Source: Heracleum sosnowskyi (Eukaryota > Streptophyta > Magnoliopsida > Apiales > Apiaceae). Taken from it: a DNA stretch of 64,000 nt. Position 1 is the first letter of the stretch, and each line of letters opens with the position of its first letter. The notes below the pieces were generated by a model that was not told the DNA's origin, did no database searches, and saw nothing but the letters and a program-made list of their open reading frames with translations. The position numbers and the translations under genes were made by a program. The DNA is taken from positions 134,609,228-134,673,227 of the forward strand of contig CM061235.1 of the NCBI GenBank assembly GCA_030848705.1, written 5' to 3'. Below, piece after piece: positions 19,971 through 31,194 of this stretch.

Positions 19971-21425
19971 ATGTATTTTCCACGAGCAATGGATATGGGG
20001 TATGAGGATGAGTGTGCTGCTCGAGATCAAGAATTTCTTTCTTTGCATGGTAGATTATCTTCAGTGTCAGAGATGGTAAAGAATTTGAGCATGGGGATGA
20101 ATCAATCTATGTGGCAATCATCAAGTCCACCACGAAGCCAAGCTGATAGAGTTTCGTGTGTTTATTGTTGCGGTGCTCATACCTATGACTTTTGTCCTTC
20201 CAATCCAGACTCTATTTGCTTTGCTGGTAATCAAAATTGGAGTATACCATATTCCAATTCTTGCAATCAGTCATGGATTCAACCTCTAAATTATTCATGG
20301 ATCAATGAAGGAGCTTATCTTGGAACTTCATCAATGAACTCTAATTATTCATGTTTTCAGCAACCTCAAAAGCAAGAGCCTGATGAAGAAGATCAATATG
20401 ATTCTGTAAAAGCTTTGTTGAAGAAAGTTATTGAAAATCTTGATGTTGTCCAAAGTCAAACAGATTCATTGAGGAAATTAGGGAATCAAGTTGGGGATCT
20501 CGTTGATGAGATAAGAAATCAAACGCCAGGTTCTCTACCATGTGATGCTGAAAATTGTGAAAAAGTTCAGATCGAGCATTCTGATGGTGTGTTTGCTGCT
20601 GAAAGCGAGAAAAATGTGGAGGTCTCTCAAACAACATCTGATCATGAAGGATATGTAGAGGACTCTTCAACAAAATCTGTAAAGGATGTTCTAGTTTCTG
20701 ATAAACTAGAGCAAAATCCATATGAAGACCTTGTGGAGCAACCCATGATTCTAGATTCTAGACATGAAAATAATGAAGAGGAAAATCTAACTTCGTTGGA
20801 TGTTAATTTACAAGATGCAGAAACAATGCATTGTTTGGAGTCATTGAAAGTGCTATTTGCAGAAGTCATCCCTCCAAAAACATCTGTCAAAGAACCACCC
20901 GATTCGGAATTAAATTTGACTGCCTTTCATTCTCAAGAAGTTTATTCGAGCTCATCTCCAACATGTTTTATCATCATCTCAGCGGAATTACCTCCAGACA
21001 AGAAAGAAAATTTATTTGAGCTTCTACTGAAGAACAAGATAGCTATTGGAAGGGGTATTTCAAATTTTCGTGATATTGTGTGTCCTGAGGACACTGTAAT
21101 GGGTTCTTTTCAGCAGCAGAGAAGGTTGACATCTCCGACTTTGTCTATTGTTATCTCAGCAGATTTATCCCCTGATAAAGAAGAATCGTTTTTAGAGGTT
21201 CTACAAAAGCAAAAGTCAGATGGTGAATGGATGATTTCAAATATTCAGGATATTATTTATTCTTTGGGTATGCAAATATGGCATGAGTACAATGTTAAAG
21301 GCACTTTTGATGAGCATGGTAGGCTGAAATTTGTCGTCAGAGACGTGGCTCCGAAAAAGATAATTAAATGGCCATATAAAGTTGTGTTGCAGAATTTTTC
21401 ACTACGGTGTGAAATTATTAAGTGA
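19971..21425 (+). CDS. Gag/pre-RT remnant ORF of non-autonomous Athila-like element (484 aa)
   Basis: The N-terminal part (about residues 45-100) has the Athila-type zinc finger C-x2-C-x3-H-x4-C (CVYCCGAHTYDFC) followed by NPDSICFAGNQN. The middle is acidic and low complexity. The last third holds two diverged copies of a segment with SAELPPDKKENLFELLLK and SADLSPDKEESFLEVLQK. In Athila pol this LSPDQE-type segment occurs once, just before RT. No protease, RT or integrase follows. The ORF thus looks like a deletion derivative in which gag and a duplicated pre-RT piece were fused but remain open. The ATG follows soon after the PBS. Confidence 0.7.
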   Translation: MYFPRAMDMGYEDECAARDQEFLSLHGRLSSVSEMVKNLSMGMNQSMWQSSSPPRSQADRVSCVYCCGAHTYDFCPSNPDSICFAGNQNWSIPYSNSCNQSWIQPLNYSWINEGAYLGTSSMNSNYSCFQQPQKQEPDEEDQYDSVKALLKKVIENLDVVQSQTDSLRKLGNQVGDLVDEIRNQTPGSLPCDAENCEKVQIEHSDGVFAAESEKNVEVSQTTSDHEGYVEDSSTKSVKDVLVSDKLEQNPYEDLVEQPMILDSRHENNEEENLTSLDVNLQDAETMHCLESLKVLFAEVIPPKTSVKEPPDSELNLTAFHSQEVYSSSSPTCFIIISAELPPDKKENLFELLLKNKIAIGRGISNFRDIVCPEDTVMGSFQQQRRLTSPTLSIVISADLSPDKEESFLEVLQKQKSDGEWMISNIQDIIYSLGMQIWHEYNVKGTFDEHGRLKFVVRDVAPKKIIKWPYKVVLQNFSLRCEIIK

Positions 21426-21630
21426 AAAGATCGGTTTCATGTCTAGCCAAAGACGTTAAATAAAAGCGCTTCTTGGGAGGCAACCCATGATTTTTGTATT
21501 AAAAAAAAAAAAAAAAAATCGCAAGGAGTCAAGGAATTAAAAAGAATAAAAAGAAAAATGGAGGTGTGGATTTGGTGGCTGCAGTGCAAAAAGTTCTGTT
21601 GCTGAACTGATAATTTTTTTTGACTTTCTA
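21426..21630 (+). other. Post-ORF region with conserved GGGAGGCAACCC box
   Basis: GCGCTTCTTGGGAGGCAACC (21466-21485) is a sequence usually found after the pol stop in Athila-like elements. An A18 run follows at 21501-21518. Confidence 0.6.
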
Positions 21631-21635
21631 CCTGC

Positions 21636-21876
21636 GGTGTAATGTGGTTACCTGCGGTGTAATGTGGTCTACCCGTGGTGCATAATTCCCTGGTTATGAT
21701 AGCTTAATAATCACGTATGGCGCACCCCAGTTCTGTCAAGACAACATCCAGCGCGTGTAATGTGGTTACCTGCGGTGTAATGTGGTCTACCCGTGGTGCA
21801 TAATTCCCTGGTTATGATAGCTTAATAATCACGTATGGCGCACCCCAGTTCTGTCAAGACAACATCCAGCGCGTGT
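21636..21876. repeat. Tandem duplication, 118-bp unit x2
   Basis: The unit from AATGTGGTTACCTGCGG to CATCCAGCGCGTGT occurs twice with a 118-base offset and appears nearly perfect. A shorter 20-base repeat (CCTGCGGTGTAATGTGGT) lies at its start (21631 and 21651). It is recent, as there is almost no divergence. Confidence 0.9.
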
Positions 21877-22011
21877 AGTGCAGATACACCTTCGCTCGTT
21901 GAAGTCATTAAACTGAGCCCTGCTTTGTCCAGCCCAAATCGCAATAGCCCAGCCCAGCAGCTATCCTGCAAGCCCACTGGCCAAGTCAGTTGCCTTTTTT
22001 ACAAAAAGAAA

Positions 22012-22084
22012 GCTGCTGATGGGTTTCGAACCCACGACCTCACGGTTACAAGAGAAAGAAACCAACCACTGCACCAACTTGCCA
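22012..22084 (-). pseudogene. tRNA-like sequence (pseudogene or SINE head)
   Basis: On the minus strand, TTGGTGCAGTGGTTGG fits an A box and GTGGGTTCGAAACCCA fits a T arm/B box, with TGT in the anticodon position (Thr-like). The acceptor ends do not pair (GGCAAGT against CAGCAGC), so it is not a working tRNA. Confidence 0.5.
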
Positions 22085-22233
22085 CATGTGACAAGATTTG
22101 CTTGGGTTATTAATAAAGCTATGTTGAACCTGTAATTTCAGCATAATACATAGAAGATGGAGGCTGCTTCCACAATATTTTTCAATGGGCACTTCAAGCG
22201 GCACTAGGGGAGTACTTTGAACCTTTCTTTGTA

Positions 22234-22235
<2 letters not shown>

Positions 22236-22266
<31 letters not shown>
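22236..22266. repeat. (AT)n microsatellite
   Basis: About 15 AT units followed by ATT-rich sequence to 22300. Confidence 0.95.
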
Positions 22267-22270
<4 letters not shown>

Positions 22271-22304
22271 TATTATTATTATTTTATATTTATTATTATT
22301 ATTC

Positions 22305-22340
22305 ATTGGGGACAATGAACCACTTAAGTGTGGGGAGGGG
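22305..22340 (+). other. First PPT-like region of the Athila-like element
   Basis: GGGGACAATGAACCACTTAAGTGTGGGGAGGGG is typical of the sequence after the coding part in Athila-like elements. It is not followed by an LTR, so it is probably an internal purine tract. Confidence 0.5.
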
Positions 22341-23900
22341 TTTCCAACATTAAAAAAATAAATTAGGATTTTTTTTTTATTTGTTAGTTTTTTTTAGGAT
22401 AATTGAAAAACACAAAAAAAAAATAGAAAACTTAAAAAATTGATTGCCTTGTCAAAATAGCATGTTATAAGGATAAGTACACACCATGTAGACTTGTTTT
22501 GCGAGTGTCATGTATTTGTTTCCTTGGCATAAAATACCTTATACATGATGATGTCTTGTATGTGCTTGCGAAATTTCAAAACTTGAATTTACGTCATTGT
22601 CAATTTTGATGAGTTTAGCATGCTATCACCCGTGAGATCTTGAGCCTTAATATGCGATTGATACATCTTTTTATCAATCTATTTTTTTTTTGTGGTGAGT
22701 TATTCGTCATTGTGCATGTTGCTCTAGAACTTGCTTTAAACCAGGTCATGCGCATATTGATATCGTGTATTGTGTAAAAATGATAAAGGCATTAGGATTA
22801 ACCGTATTGTCTCAAATAGTTCCCTGAAAATATAATCCTTAGTGAGCCCCCTTGAGCCTATATCTTTTTTCTTCGTATATCACCATCTAAATCTTGAGCT
22901 TATTAATTTGTTCTTTTCTGGATTGACTAGTAGAGCATTGTGATATATACTTGAGATTGGTAAAATATTTAGTGCGGGGATATCTTTGTTAATGTGTGAA
23001 TTTTGGTGGGATTTGAATTGGTTTGGCTACTTCTTGTTAGTGACATTTCAAACAGAGTCACAAAGGTCAACAAAAAAAAAAAGCAAGAAAAAAAATAGAG
23101 AGATAGAAAAAAAGAAGTGAAAAAAAAATCTCTCTCTGAAAAGAAAGAAAAGCGTGTGTATGTTCATTGGTTCTTACAATGTGAAATTTACGGGTTTTAT
23201 ATTTGTATGTGAGATGATATCTCAAAGATAGTTTCATGTTGAGTGCTTCAAGTGTATATGAACATTATGCTCTATTAGTTGTCAAGTTTAGCCAACTGAA
23301 GCCTTTTCATTTTCCTACCCCTCACCTAAGCCTCGTTACAACCATGACAAAGACCTTTTGATTTATACGAACACGAAGTCTAGAGATTTTGGTGGACAAG
23401 CAAGCTTATGGTAGCACATGTGTATTTGATTGAATTTGAGTGATACAGTTACACCTAAACACTTGTGTGCTTTGAGTGTTTGTGAGGTTATTTTTCCATC
23501 TAAAACATGCTATTATCTTGTTGATTGAGATTTTGATGTTATTCATGATATATTTTAGTCTTTTTAGACTATGTGCGCGTACTTGAATAGTTGTGTTGGT
23601 GTGTAAAGTTGAGGAGTTGCGTTATATGACATCTAAGAGCTATTACATGGTTAAGTTTGCATGTGTGGTGTGCTATGATATATTTCATGTTTGAGACTTG
23701 ACAGTCAAAACCAAATAAGATTTTGTGGGTAGATTTACTATAAACCCTCACGAGACCTTACTCGTCCACTAGGGCTGCCTAGGGGTTTAAAGGGCTTGTT
23801 GCATATGCCAAATGCAACCGTGATCACCTACGGAAGTGGTATTAGTTAGTTAGGATTTAGTATTTTTCTTTCTTCTTTGCCCGAGGACGTGCAGTTTACT
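22341..23900 (+). other. Non-coding 3' part of the Athila-like element
   Basis: About 1.5 kb without an ORF. The end has GCCCGAGGACGTGCAGTTTA (23880-23899), like the GAGGACGAGCA-TTTAAGTGTGGGGG sequence before the 3' LTR in this element class, but the PPT and LTR are replaced by other DNA. A-rich stretch at 23070-23140. Confidence 0.5.
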
Positions 23901-23929
23901 CAAAAGATGTTAAAAAAAAGGATTATAAG

Positions 23930-24190
23930 AGAACATATGATTGATCTAATAAGATTTTTAAAGTATGCTCAAAAATCAACGTAGCACAATGGTTATTATA
24001 CTTGCTTTATAAGTGGGGGATAGAGGTTTGATTCCTAAAAACAACACAAATTAATCAATTTTTGTATAAGTTATATATGGATGACATTTTTGTAATTTTT
24101 CAACAAATAGGGGTAAAAATGTAATTGTACAGCCATTTAATTGGCATATTTTGCCCTTGGTTGGATTTTAATATATAGAAGTAGATAAGA
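23930..24190 (+). repeat. Dispersed repeat with tRNA-like boxes, copy 2
   Basis: Parallel to 17340-17690: GTAGCACAATGGTTATTATACTTG, GAGGTTTGATTCCTAA, TTTTTGTAATTTTTCAACAAATA, then TTTTAATATATAGAAGTAGAT. The A- and B-like boxes are spaced as in tRNA-derived SINEs. Confidence 0.5.
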
Positions 24191-24210
24191 AGGTTATCAA
24201 ATAAAAGGTA

Positions 24211-24240
24211 CTAGCATTGAAGCTCGTGCAAGGCACGAGC
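24211..24240 (-). mobile_element. Helitron 3' terminus
   Basis: On the minus strand: hairpin GCTCGTGCCTTGCACGAGC (8-bp stem, 3-base loop), 7 bases, then CTAG followed by T. A hairpin a short distance before CTRR-T is the Helitron 3' end signature. The plant GTGCATTGCAC hairpin type fits. RPA-like remnants lie upstream on the same strand. The 5' TC end was not located. Confidence 0.7.
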
Positions 24241-24887
24241 ACACAATTTTATGTGTTTAAAGTCAGTTTGTATTCGATAGGAGGAATCGATGTGTATGTT
24301 GTGCAGTCTGAATGAGAGTTGGTAATGACATTGCACATGCTGACTGAGACGTTTGTGTGTTATGTTAAGGCATGTATGATTAAATGACAAACGATGCATA
24401 GTCCTGATAAGTTTTAGATAATTTTTTTATATACTAATATGAAATGGATAGTAAATAGATATTTGCGCCTGAGGAAAGGATTAAGTCATCATTGTCAGCA
24501 GCTGATGGTAGAGTTTGTACTCAATCGAAGAAGTTTTAGTGAAAAAATTGACATTGTAAGATAAATTTTGTGATTAGCAAAAAACAATTCCAGAAGATGA
24601 GTGGTTAATGTTTGAAACAACATTCTGATTTATAAGATAAACTAAGTTTTAAAGTAGATGGTAAAGAAATTAAAGCATCACCCAAATTTAGCATGCCAGT
24701 AAAAGAGATCCCAATGTATGGAGGCTCGCAAATGTTGTAAATGTCAAAGCTGTCACTTAAATTATGTTAGGTAGTTCATAATAAAGGTATAGTTTGGCCA
24801 TAGTAGTGCCTATTAGTTCGGTGATCCGGGTACATGTTTTATTTGTAGATAATAGTTAGAACCATTTTATGGCAGTGGTTCTGCACC

Positions 24888-25270
24888 CTAAGCAATGTGT
24901 GGCCTTTTTGTTGTCATTCCATTGTTGTCCACGTCAACCTCATTGAGCGCTAGTTCAGATTCTGATAGCTTGGCAACCGTGTATTCCTCATATCCCAGGT
25001 TGGTGTTGAAGTGATTAATCTTCATATCAAATGAACATGCTTTTCTAATGACATTGTTCAGCACAGCGAGGATGTGAGCAAAAGGGTTGTCCTGCATAAT
25101 AGTTAATATGACATGTTGTTAAATAGGGTCAGTTTTAGCTTAATGTTTAATTAAGGATGAATAAATGACCTGACTTATTTCCGAGATAACTTTCTCAACT
25201 GGGAGGCGTCCAACCTCTTTGTTGAAAAGGGTGAAGGTCGTATTTCCAGACTGGTCTTTGACCCGTACAA
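24888..25270 (-). pseudogene. Replication protein A-like remnant, probably Helitron-borne
   Basis: On the minus strand, 25260-25175 reads KDQSGNTTFTLFNKEVGRL, matching the D-x-T/S-G-x-x-F-x-L-F block of the C-terminal OB-fold of plant RPA1-like proteins. Further on, 25097-24888 reads QDNPFAHILAVLNNVIRKAC and GYEEYTVAKLSE, matching the segment that usually follows. An intron-like gap lies between. Upstream (25440-25270) a zinc-finger-like region is broken by stops. Plant Helitrons often carry RPA-like genes, and the 3' end at 24211 is on the same strand. Confidence 0.6.
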
Positions 25271-25449
25271 TTATCTTTTACCTGGTTGTTTTATTTGTAA
25301 TAAGTCGAAATTGTATAGTGAAAACATAATCGGAGTGAATGAAATAAAGGCGCATTTTATTGACTTTATCTCTGTTTAACGTCAATCACGGTCTCTGCAA
25401 AGTGGTCACAGTAGTAGCCTTAACCCCGGAGACGCGGTTTCTATAACCC

Positions 25450-26629
25450 AATAAAATTTTGTTTGAAGAGTTTATATAATTTGTACAATCATGTGATCTT
25501 AAGCATCTATAATTGGGTTTCACTTCACACAATCACGGGCTTAATGAATCCAGGAGTCTCAACAATTATAGGTTGTATGACTAACAGTTCATCCTAAGTC
25601 TTTGATTCATCTGCCTTCCAAAATGTACAAGATGAAAATGACAAGTTACTAATCATATAACAAATTAATGTGTAAGTAGTATATAATTATTAGCACTATT
25701 TAATGAAATTTAGTGTTGTACTTTTCACGGTAGAATAACCGTAGGTGCATTACAAATTAGTTTTAAACCCATGCAAGAGATACTTATAATTTTTTTAAAT
25801 AATTTTTTTATGACGATATATCTAAATTATTATTAGTTGTAACATTTTAAATTTGAATACCTATATTGTCATAAACGGAGTATATATAAATACCTTTTAT
25901 TTAATTATTTTATATATTTTTTGTTTAATCTTATGTTAAGCTTATATATTTATTGTTTAAGCTTATGTTATTATTTTATATAATCAAATAAATTGTATTT
26001 ATTCAAATAGTTTTTATTTAGTTCATTCATATTTTTATTATTTCTAAAAAGTATTATGTAGGTCATAATTCAATTATCATAAAATTTTACAAGTAATATA
26101 TGTATTATTCTTTTAATATATATTATTGTGAAATTTAACATTTTTTTATATTTAAAATAATTAAATAATAATTTTAAATTATTTTTCTAGGTTTTCTAAA
26201 ATCATTACTTTTTAATTAAATATTATTATTAACTATAAGTTGTAAATACAATTACATTTATATTCATTCTATTATTAAAGTTTTACTTTAAATTACATTA
26301 AATAGAATATTAATAACTATTATAGACATCCCTTTTTTAGCAATTGTGGATCTCAGTGCGCACATGATGATCTTTGTATTCTTTTAATATAAGTTTATGT
26401 TTACGGTATTCATATATTTTTAATATTAATATTTTAGCATAAGTTGATGGAATTTATGTATATTTATTATTAATATTTTTTAGTAATTATATATTTATGT
26501 TGTTGTAATATATATTTTTCTTTTTAGTTTTTTTGTATATATATAATTTTTAATTATACTTTGGTATATTGTAATAATAATAAATGAAGTTGATTTTCTA
26601 TTAGTATTAATATTTAATATTTTAGTGTA
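25450..26629. other. AT-rich non-coding DNA
   Basis: No gene seen. The blocks TTTTAATATA-TATTATTGTGAAATTTAACATTTTTTATAT (26110-26150) and their neighbours recur after the solo LTR (27200-27420), so the solo LTR sits between two related AT-rich copies. Confidence 0.5.
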
Positions 26630-26634
26630 TATTA

Positions 26635-27196
26635 TGTTGCCCAGTAAATAACAATTGTAGAAGGGGGTTGAATACAATTGTATAAGATTCTCGACTTAAT
26701 AAATTATGTATCACAAATATGAAAGAATAATAACAGCTTTATTAAATCTGATATAAAACTGTTACAAACTCTCTCAAGAAATTCTGATGTTCTTGAGAGC
26801 TTCTAAGTTACAAAATACTCGTGTATGTGATCGATCTAAATCGAAACCTAAACTGTGTTTATATACTACACAGCTTCTCTATCGATTACAAGATAAGTCC
26901 TAATCAATTACAAACTAGATTGAAACATATCCTAATCGACAGCTGTATTCCTATAAATTAGGAACCGACAAAATAAACTTCATTTATTTAACTAGACTCA
27001 TAAACCAACTCGAAATAGAAATCCTGATCAGCTTCCAGTCCTGATGATCAATCCTGATCACAGTCCTGATATAAATTCTGATGATAATCCTGATATTGAC
27101 GCTTGTGCAATACTGATGACCATGCAATACTGATGACGTCAGCAATCCTGATCAGTTGAGTCTAGATCCTGACGATCATTGAATCCTGATCTAACA
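26635..27196 (-). repeat. Solo LTR of the A family
   Basis: 562 bp from TGTTGCCC to CTAACA, flanked by TATTA on both sides (26630-26634 and 27197-27201). Clearly related to the A LTRs but diverged by many changes. It has the terminal hairpin (26651-26681, stem ACAATTGTA) and the CCTGATGA words (27022-27195). Produced by recombination between the two LTRs of one element. Confidence 0.92.
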
Positions 27197-27201
27197 TATT
27201 A

Positions 27202-28715
27202 TTCTTTTAATATACATGAATACTATTTTGAAATTTAACATTTTTATATTTGAAATAATTAAATAGCAAATTTACATTATTTATATTATTTTTTTAAGTT
27301 TTCTAAAACTATTACTTTTTTAATAAAAAATTGTTATAACTTGTAAATACAACTATATTTATAATCATATTATTAAGGTTCTACTTTAAATTACATTAAA
27401 TAGAATATTAGTAATTATTTTAAACTAAAACTCCTTTACTCCAATTATATATAAGTATATAATATATGCAGAACTTGAAGTCATAATCATCTTGTAGAGA
27501 TCAAATAAAAATGTAAGGAAAAATGGTGATCAAGAAAAAATGTAAGGAACAATTAAGACGTGGAGGACAAATATACTTCAAAGTATTATTAGATTTGACG
27601 TAAATATGTAGCAGTGCAATTCTCAATTACACATCACATGACCAAAAGTACATCAAGAAAAACATCAAAGATAGGGTTTATGTTGTCGCTGTATAGGGAG
27701 GCTAGAAAGCAGGTTCGGGAGATTAAGAATGTAGGTTCGGGAGGTTTGGGACTGAATAAATTTGCTCAGGAGCAACGAAGTTGTTCTCCTATAATATATA
27801 TATAGTAGATTTGAGAGATTTTTTGGGACAATATTTTGGATTATCTAGCATTTTTTTTTGTAATATTGTTTAGTCCGACAGCCTGGGTGGGGTTGTTCCA
27901 TCGTAGTACTATTTTAGAAATTTAGGAAGTTTTATTTAATGCATTGAATTAATCAAAGTTATGATATTCGATAATTAAGATTTATTTTAATTTTTTTAAA
28001 ATTAAAATTTGAAGAGAGTTTTTTTTCTCAGGGTATACATTTCGTATACAAATTGTATCGAAATACAATGTCGGATAAAATCGGAATAAGGAGTTTAGTT
28101 TTTTCATTCAAGAAAACTTATCATCTAACTGAAGGGCATGCCGCATGCATAAATGTCTCCGAAAATTTAAATAATAAAACTTTAATGTTCGAAAGAGACT
28201 TCCCAGAGGCTTCACACCTGAGAAAGAAGGGAGAAAAATTTCATTAAGAATAATAAATTTAAAATAGTAATAAAGTACATAAAACAACAAAGAAAAATAA
28301 ATTCAAAAATCTAACTACTATTAAAAAATATTTAAAACCGAAAAAATTAAAATCTAATCAAAGGGAAACCACACTCAAGAGGGTCCAAAATGATCCGGAA
28401 AAATCACCATAAATGATCAACAAGCCATCATAAAAGGCACCATATATATATACACACAAAAAGAGATAATTTCAAATATCAATTTTAAAATAAATATTAA
28501 AAAGATAAATTAAACTACCACTAACATTAATAAAATAAACAAGGGAAGAGATATTAGGTAACCAATTAAAGAAAATTATCAATATAAAAAGAGTTACAAC
28601 CTATCCAGCTACGTACAAGAACAAATGCAAAAAAACAAAAAAAAACAACGATACAAAACAAAAAAACTTGTGTATATACAAACTAAAGACGTGCTAATTT
28701 TTTTGACAAATAAAA
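27202..28715. other. Non-coding DNA
   Basis: AT-rich. The short ORFs at 27614-27805 and 28053-28247 have no recognisable motif. No repeat boundary seen. Confidence 0.4.
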
Positions 28716-29639
28716 TGTTATTCCCAAACAATATGATCACGGGATTGTAGAGGGGGGTTGAATACAATCCTTTAAAAATTACCAATTCTTTACAGACAAG
28801 AGATACTTAAGAACAGAAATTGAAATTGCAATAAATATAAAACACAAGAATTAAAAATTCATTTGGATTGATTGTTCCACCTGAGAGATTTTTATTTGAA
28901 GAAATCTCTGTGATGTTTGGAATAAACACAGCTGCAGTTACAATGTGTTTGCTTCGGCAATTTATAAGAGAATATTGCTTAAGCTCTAGAAAACTAAAAA
29001 CAGATTTCTTAACTTCAAAAACAATGCTACGCTTGGTTATATATCCTAAGTTTACAAGCTAAATTGAACTACTTGAAATGTATATTAGGTAAAGTCCAAA
29101 AGCTTACTTTTCCACTCTAAGTCCAATGGTCCTTTAAATGATTTGCCTTTTAGCTGAATATCTTTCTTCAATCATCTCTATTGACCAGATGAAAATAGAA
29201 TGCTTTCTTTTCTTCAGGGTTTTCCCAAAATGCTGGTTTCCATGCTAATTATTGACATTGTATCGGTTGAGGTTGATTTGTCAAGCATCCGTTGAAAGTA
29301 TCTTGGTTGCATCCATTGAAGGTGTATTGGCTGCATCCGTTGAAGGCTGAATTGTATATGTTGAAGTACATTTAACTTATGTAAAATTACAAGGCATCAA
29401 ATATTTACAATTAGCCTTCCTATTCTACATATCAATTCAACATGAATTATTCAACCCTAACACTTATACTTTCAACTGCTATTAAAACTAAAGGAACATG
29501 TTACAAAGAGTCTTATCAATTGATAAGCTACCCTTCAACGGATACTGTATACACATGCTTGTTGAAGGCTACATTTTTACTTGTACAAATTTTACTGAGT
29601 TAATTTGGTTATCATCAAGAATCAACATAATTCCTAACA
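28716..29639 (-). repeat. C-type element 3' LTR
   Basis: Bounded by TGTTATTCCC and CCTAACA, then the PPT complement AATCTCCCCCAATTT. Hairpin at 28742-28770 (stem GGATTGTA). Copies of CATCCGTTGAA-type words at 29270-29360 and 29530-29570. 924 bp. The outer flank is TAAAA, which does not match the outer flank of the C 5' LTR (58720). Confidence 0.9.
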
Positions 29640-29802
29640 ATCTCCCCCAATTTATGCCTGGTTGAAAATATGACATAAATTCAGGGTTTGATGATAACAA
29701 AACACTCATTAAGAATATACAGAAAGATGCAAAATTTGTATTGAGCTACAGTATCATAAAAATGTGAAAAAAATGAGGTGTGAAGTACTTTACAGAGAGA
29801 GT

Positions 29803-29819
29803 GTTCCTCTAGTCTGAGC
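29803..29819 (-). promoter_or_regulatory. Conserved motif just after the env-like stop codon (C type)
   Basis: On the minus strand GCTCAGACTAGAGGAAC, 5 bases past the stop at 29824. Same motif as 603-623 and 45643-45662. Confidence 0.55.
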
Positions 29820-29823
29820 AGTT

Positions 29824-31184
29824 TTAGTTCTTTTTCTTCTCTCTGGGAGGCTGAATCTTTGTCTTCCCTTGTCTTGTATAGTTGGCCTCAATTTGTTGCT
29901 GAAGTTGTCTATAGAAGTTGTCTTCCTCAATAATTTTAAGGTCTAGATTAGATTGCAACCATCTAAGGTACTTAGTGCTTGCCTTAGATAGTTGGTCCTC
30001 CAGTCTAAAAAACCTTCTACAACCATCTTCATCCCTGAATTCCATCATCCAAAAGGGTTGGAGATGAATTTTATGTCCATTGTATGGGATCTTTAACTTC
30101 ATAGGCAAACTTTCTGGTGAGTTCCAACAAGCCCTGATTTTCTCAATATGTTTCATCACTAACCCCCTTGCAACTTGAGAGAATCCTATTGTACTCTTAA
30201 AGCTTGAGCATACCTTGACCAAGGTTGAGTATCCTTTTCCTAGAATTCTTTGCAAGGGCCATTGTCTCTCCACTCCACCTTTGTAGGCAAACACGAGCCT
30301 TTCAGACAGATTCTTGTATTTGTCAATGCCTCTCACTTCAATAAGTTCATCCAGAAAAAGATCCAAGTCTGAATATTCTTGAATATCAGCTTTGTATAGA
30401 TAATCATCTTTGTTCTCCATTGGCTTGACTATTTTTAGGTACATAATGGAGTTTGATTGGTCCCTTAAGAACTTTCTTCCTTGGCTCCCTCTTTTTCTTA
30501 TTCTTTTCAGCTTCTAGTATAATCTTAAGGAATACCAAGTTGTTAAATTCTATGGGCTCATCTTTAAGCTCAACTGGAGTCCCATAAAATGTAGTGTCTG
30601 ATTGAGTTGCAGATTGAATTATGTCTTCAAAGGTGATTGATTTAGCCTCTATTTTCTTCACATCTTCTTATTTTTTAGGGGAGACATGTCTATTGGATCT
30701 TCTATTTTGCCTCCTGATTGGATTTGTTTTGAGCACTGTCTTTCCCTTATTCCTCTTTTTTATGAGGAGGGGCTACTTCAGCCTCACTCTCCTCATTCTC
30801 TAACTCATTCCATAATTCCTTTGCCAGTCTTGCTTGCTTTTCAGGTGTAGATTCAAAGGAATCCGGATGATCTTCCCTCAAAAGTCTTGAGGTTTCTTCT
30901 CTCTTGGCTTCGGTGAATCTAGGATGGCTGTTTGTGATATGCAATGCTTTTCCATTCCTGTAGATTACTGTCATAGCTTCTTTAGCTTTCACATCAGAAG
31001 TCCCTTTAAACATCTTAATCAATTTTCCCATCACCTTGTCTTCATCAGGCTTGGAGAATGAATAATCCAGTTCTAGTTTGTTCTTGACATGATGTTTAGG
31101 TGGAGAACCAGTCCTTCCACTTAGAATTGATTCAAACTCCTTGAGATAAGAGGGTTCAACATCAAAAAGCCTATCAGGGCAAAT
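29824..31184 (-). pseudogene. C-type element env-like ORF, C-terminal half (frameshifted)
   Basis: Three overlapping reading frames (31187-30747, 30661-30404 and 30444-29824) form one protein broken by at least two frameshifts. The end contains HKIHLQPFWMMEFRDEDGCRRFFR, which strongly matches the X ORF at 95-595, and a basic Lys/Arg/Gln tail. The start of the segment (SDVKAKEAMTVIYRNGKAL) parallels GRIVTLYHTDKRV in element A. At about 31184 it joins element E sequence abruptly, so the N-terminal half is missing. Confidence 0.75.
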
Positions 31185-31194
31185 CACTCCTCAC

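Noticed and set aside
22012..22084. Functional tRNA gene.
   Set aside because: The acceptor arms do not pair, so it is only tRNA-like.
26495..26677. Minus-strand ORF across the solo LTR border.
   Set aside because: AT-rich chance ORF that spans an insertion junction.
28053..28247. 64-codon ORF as a small gene.
   Set aside because: No motif, no promoter context, AT-rich surroundings.
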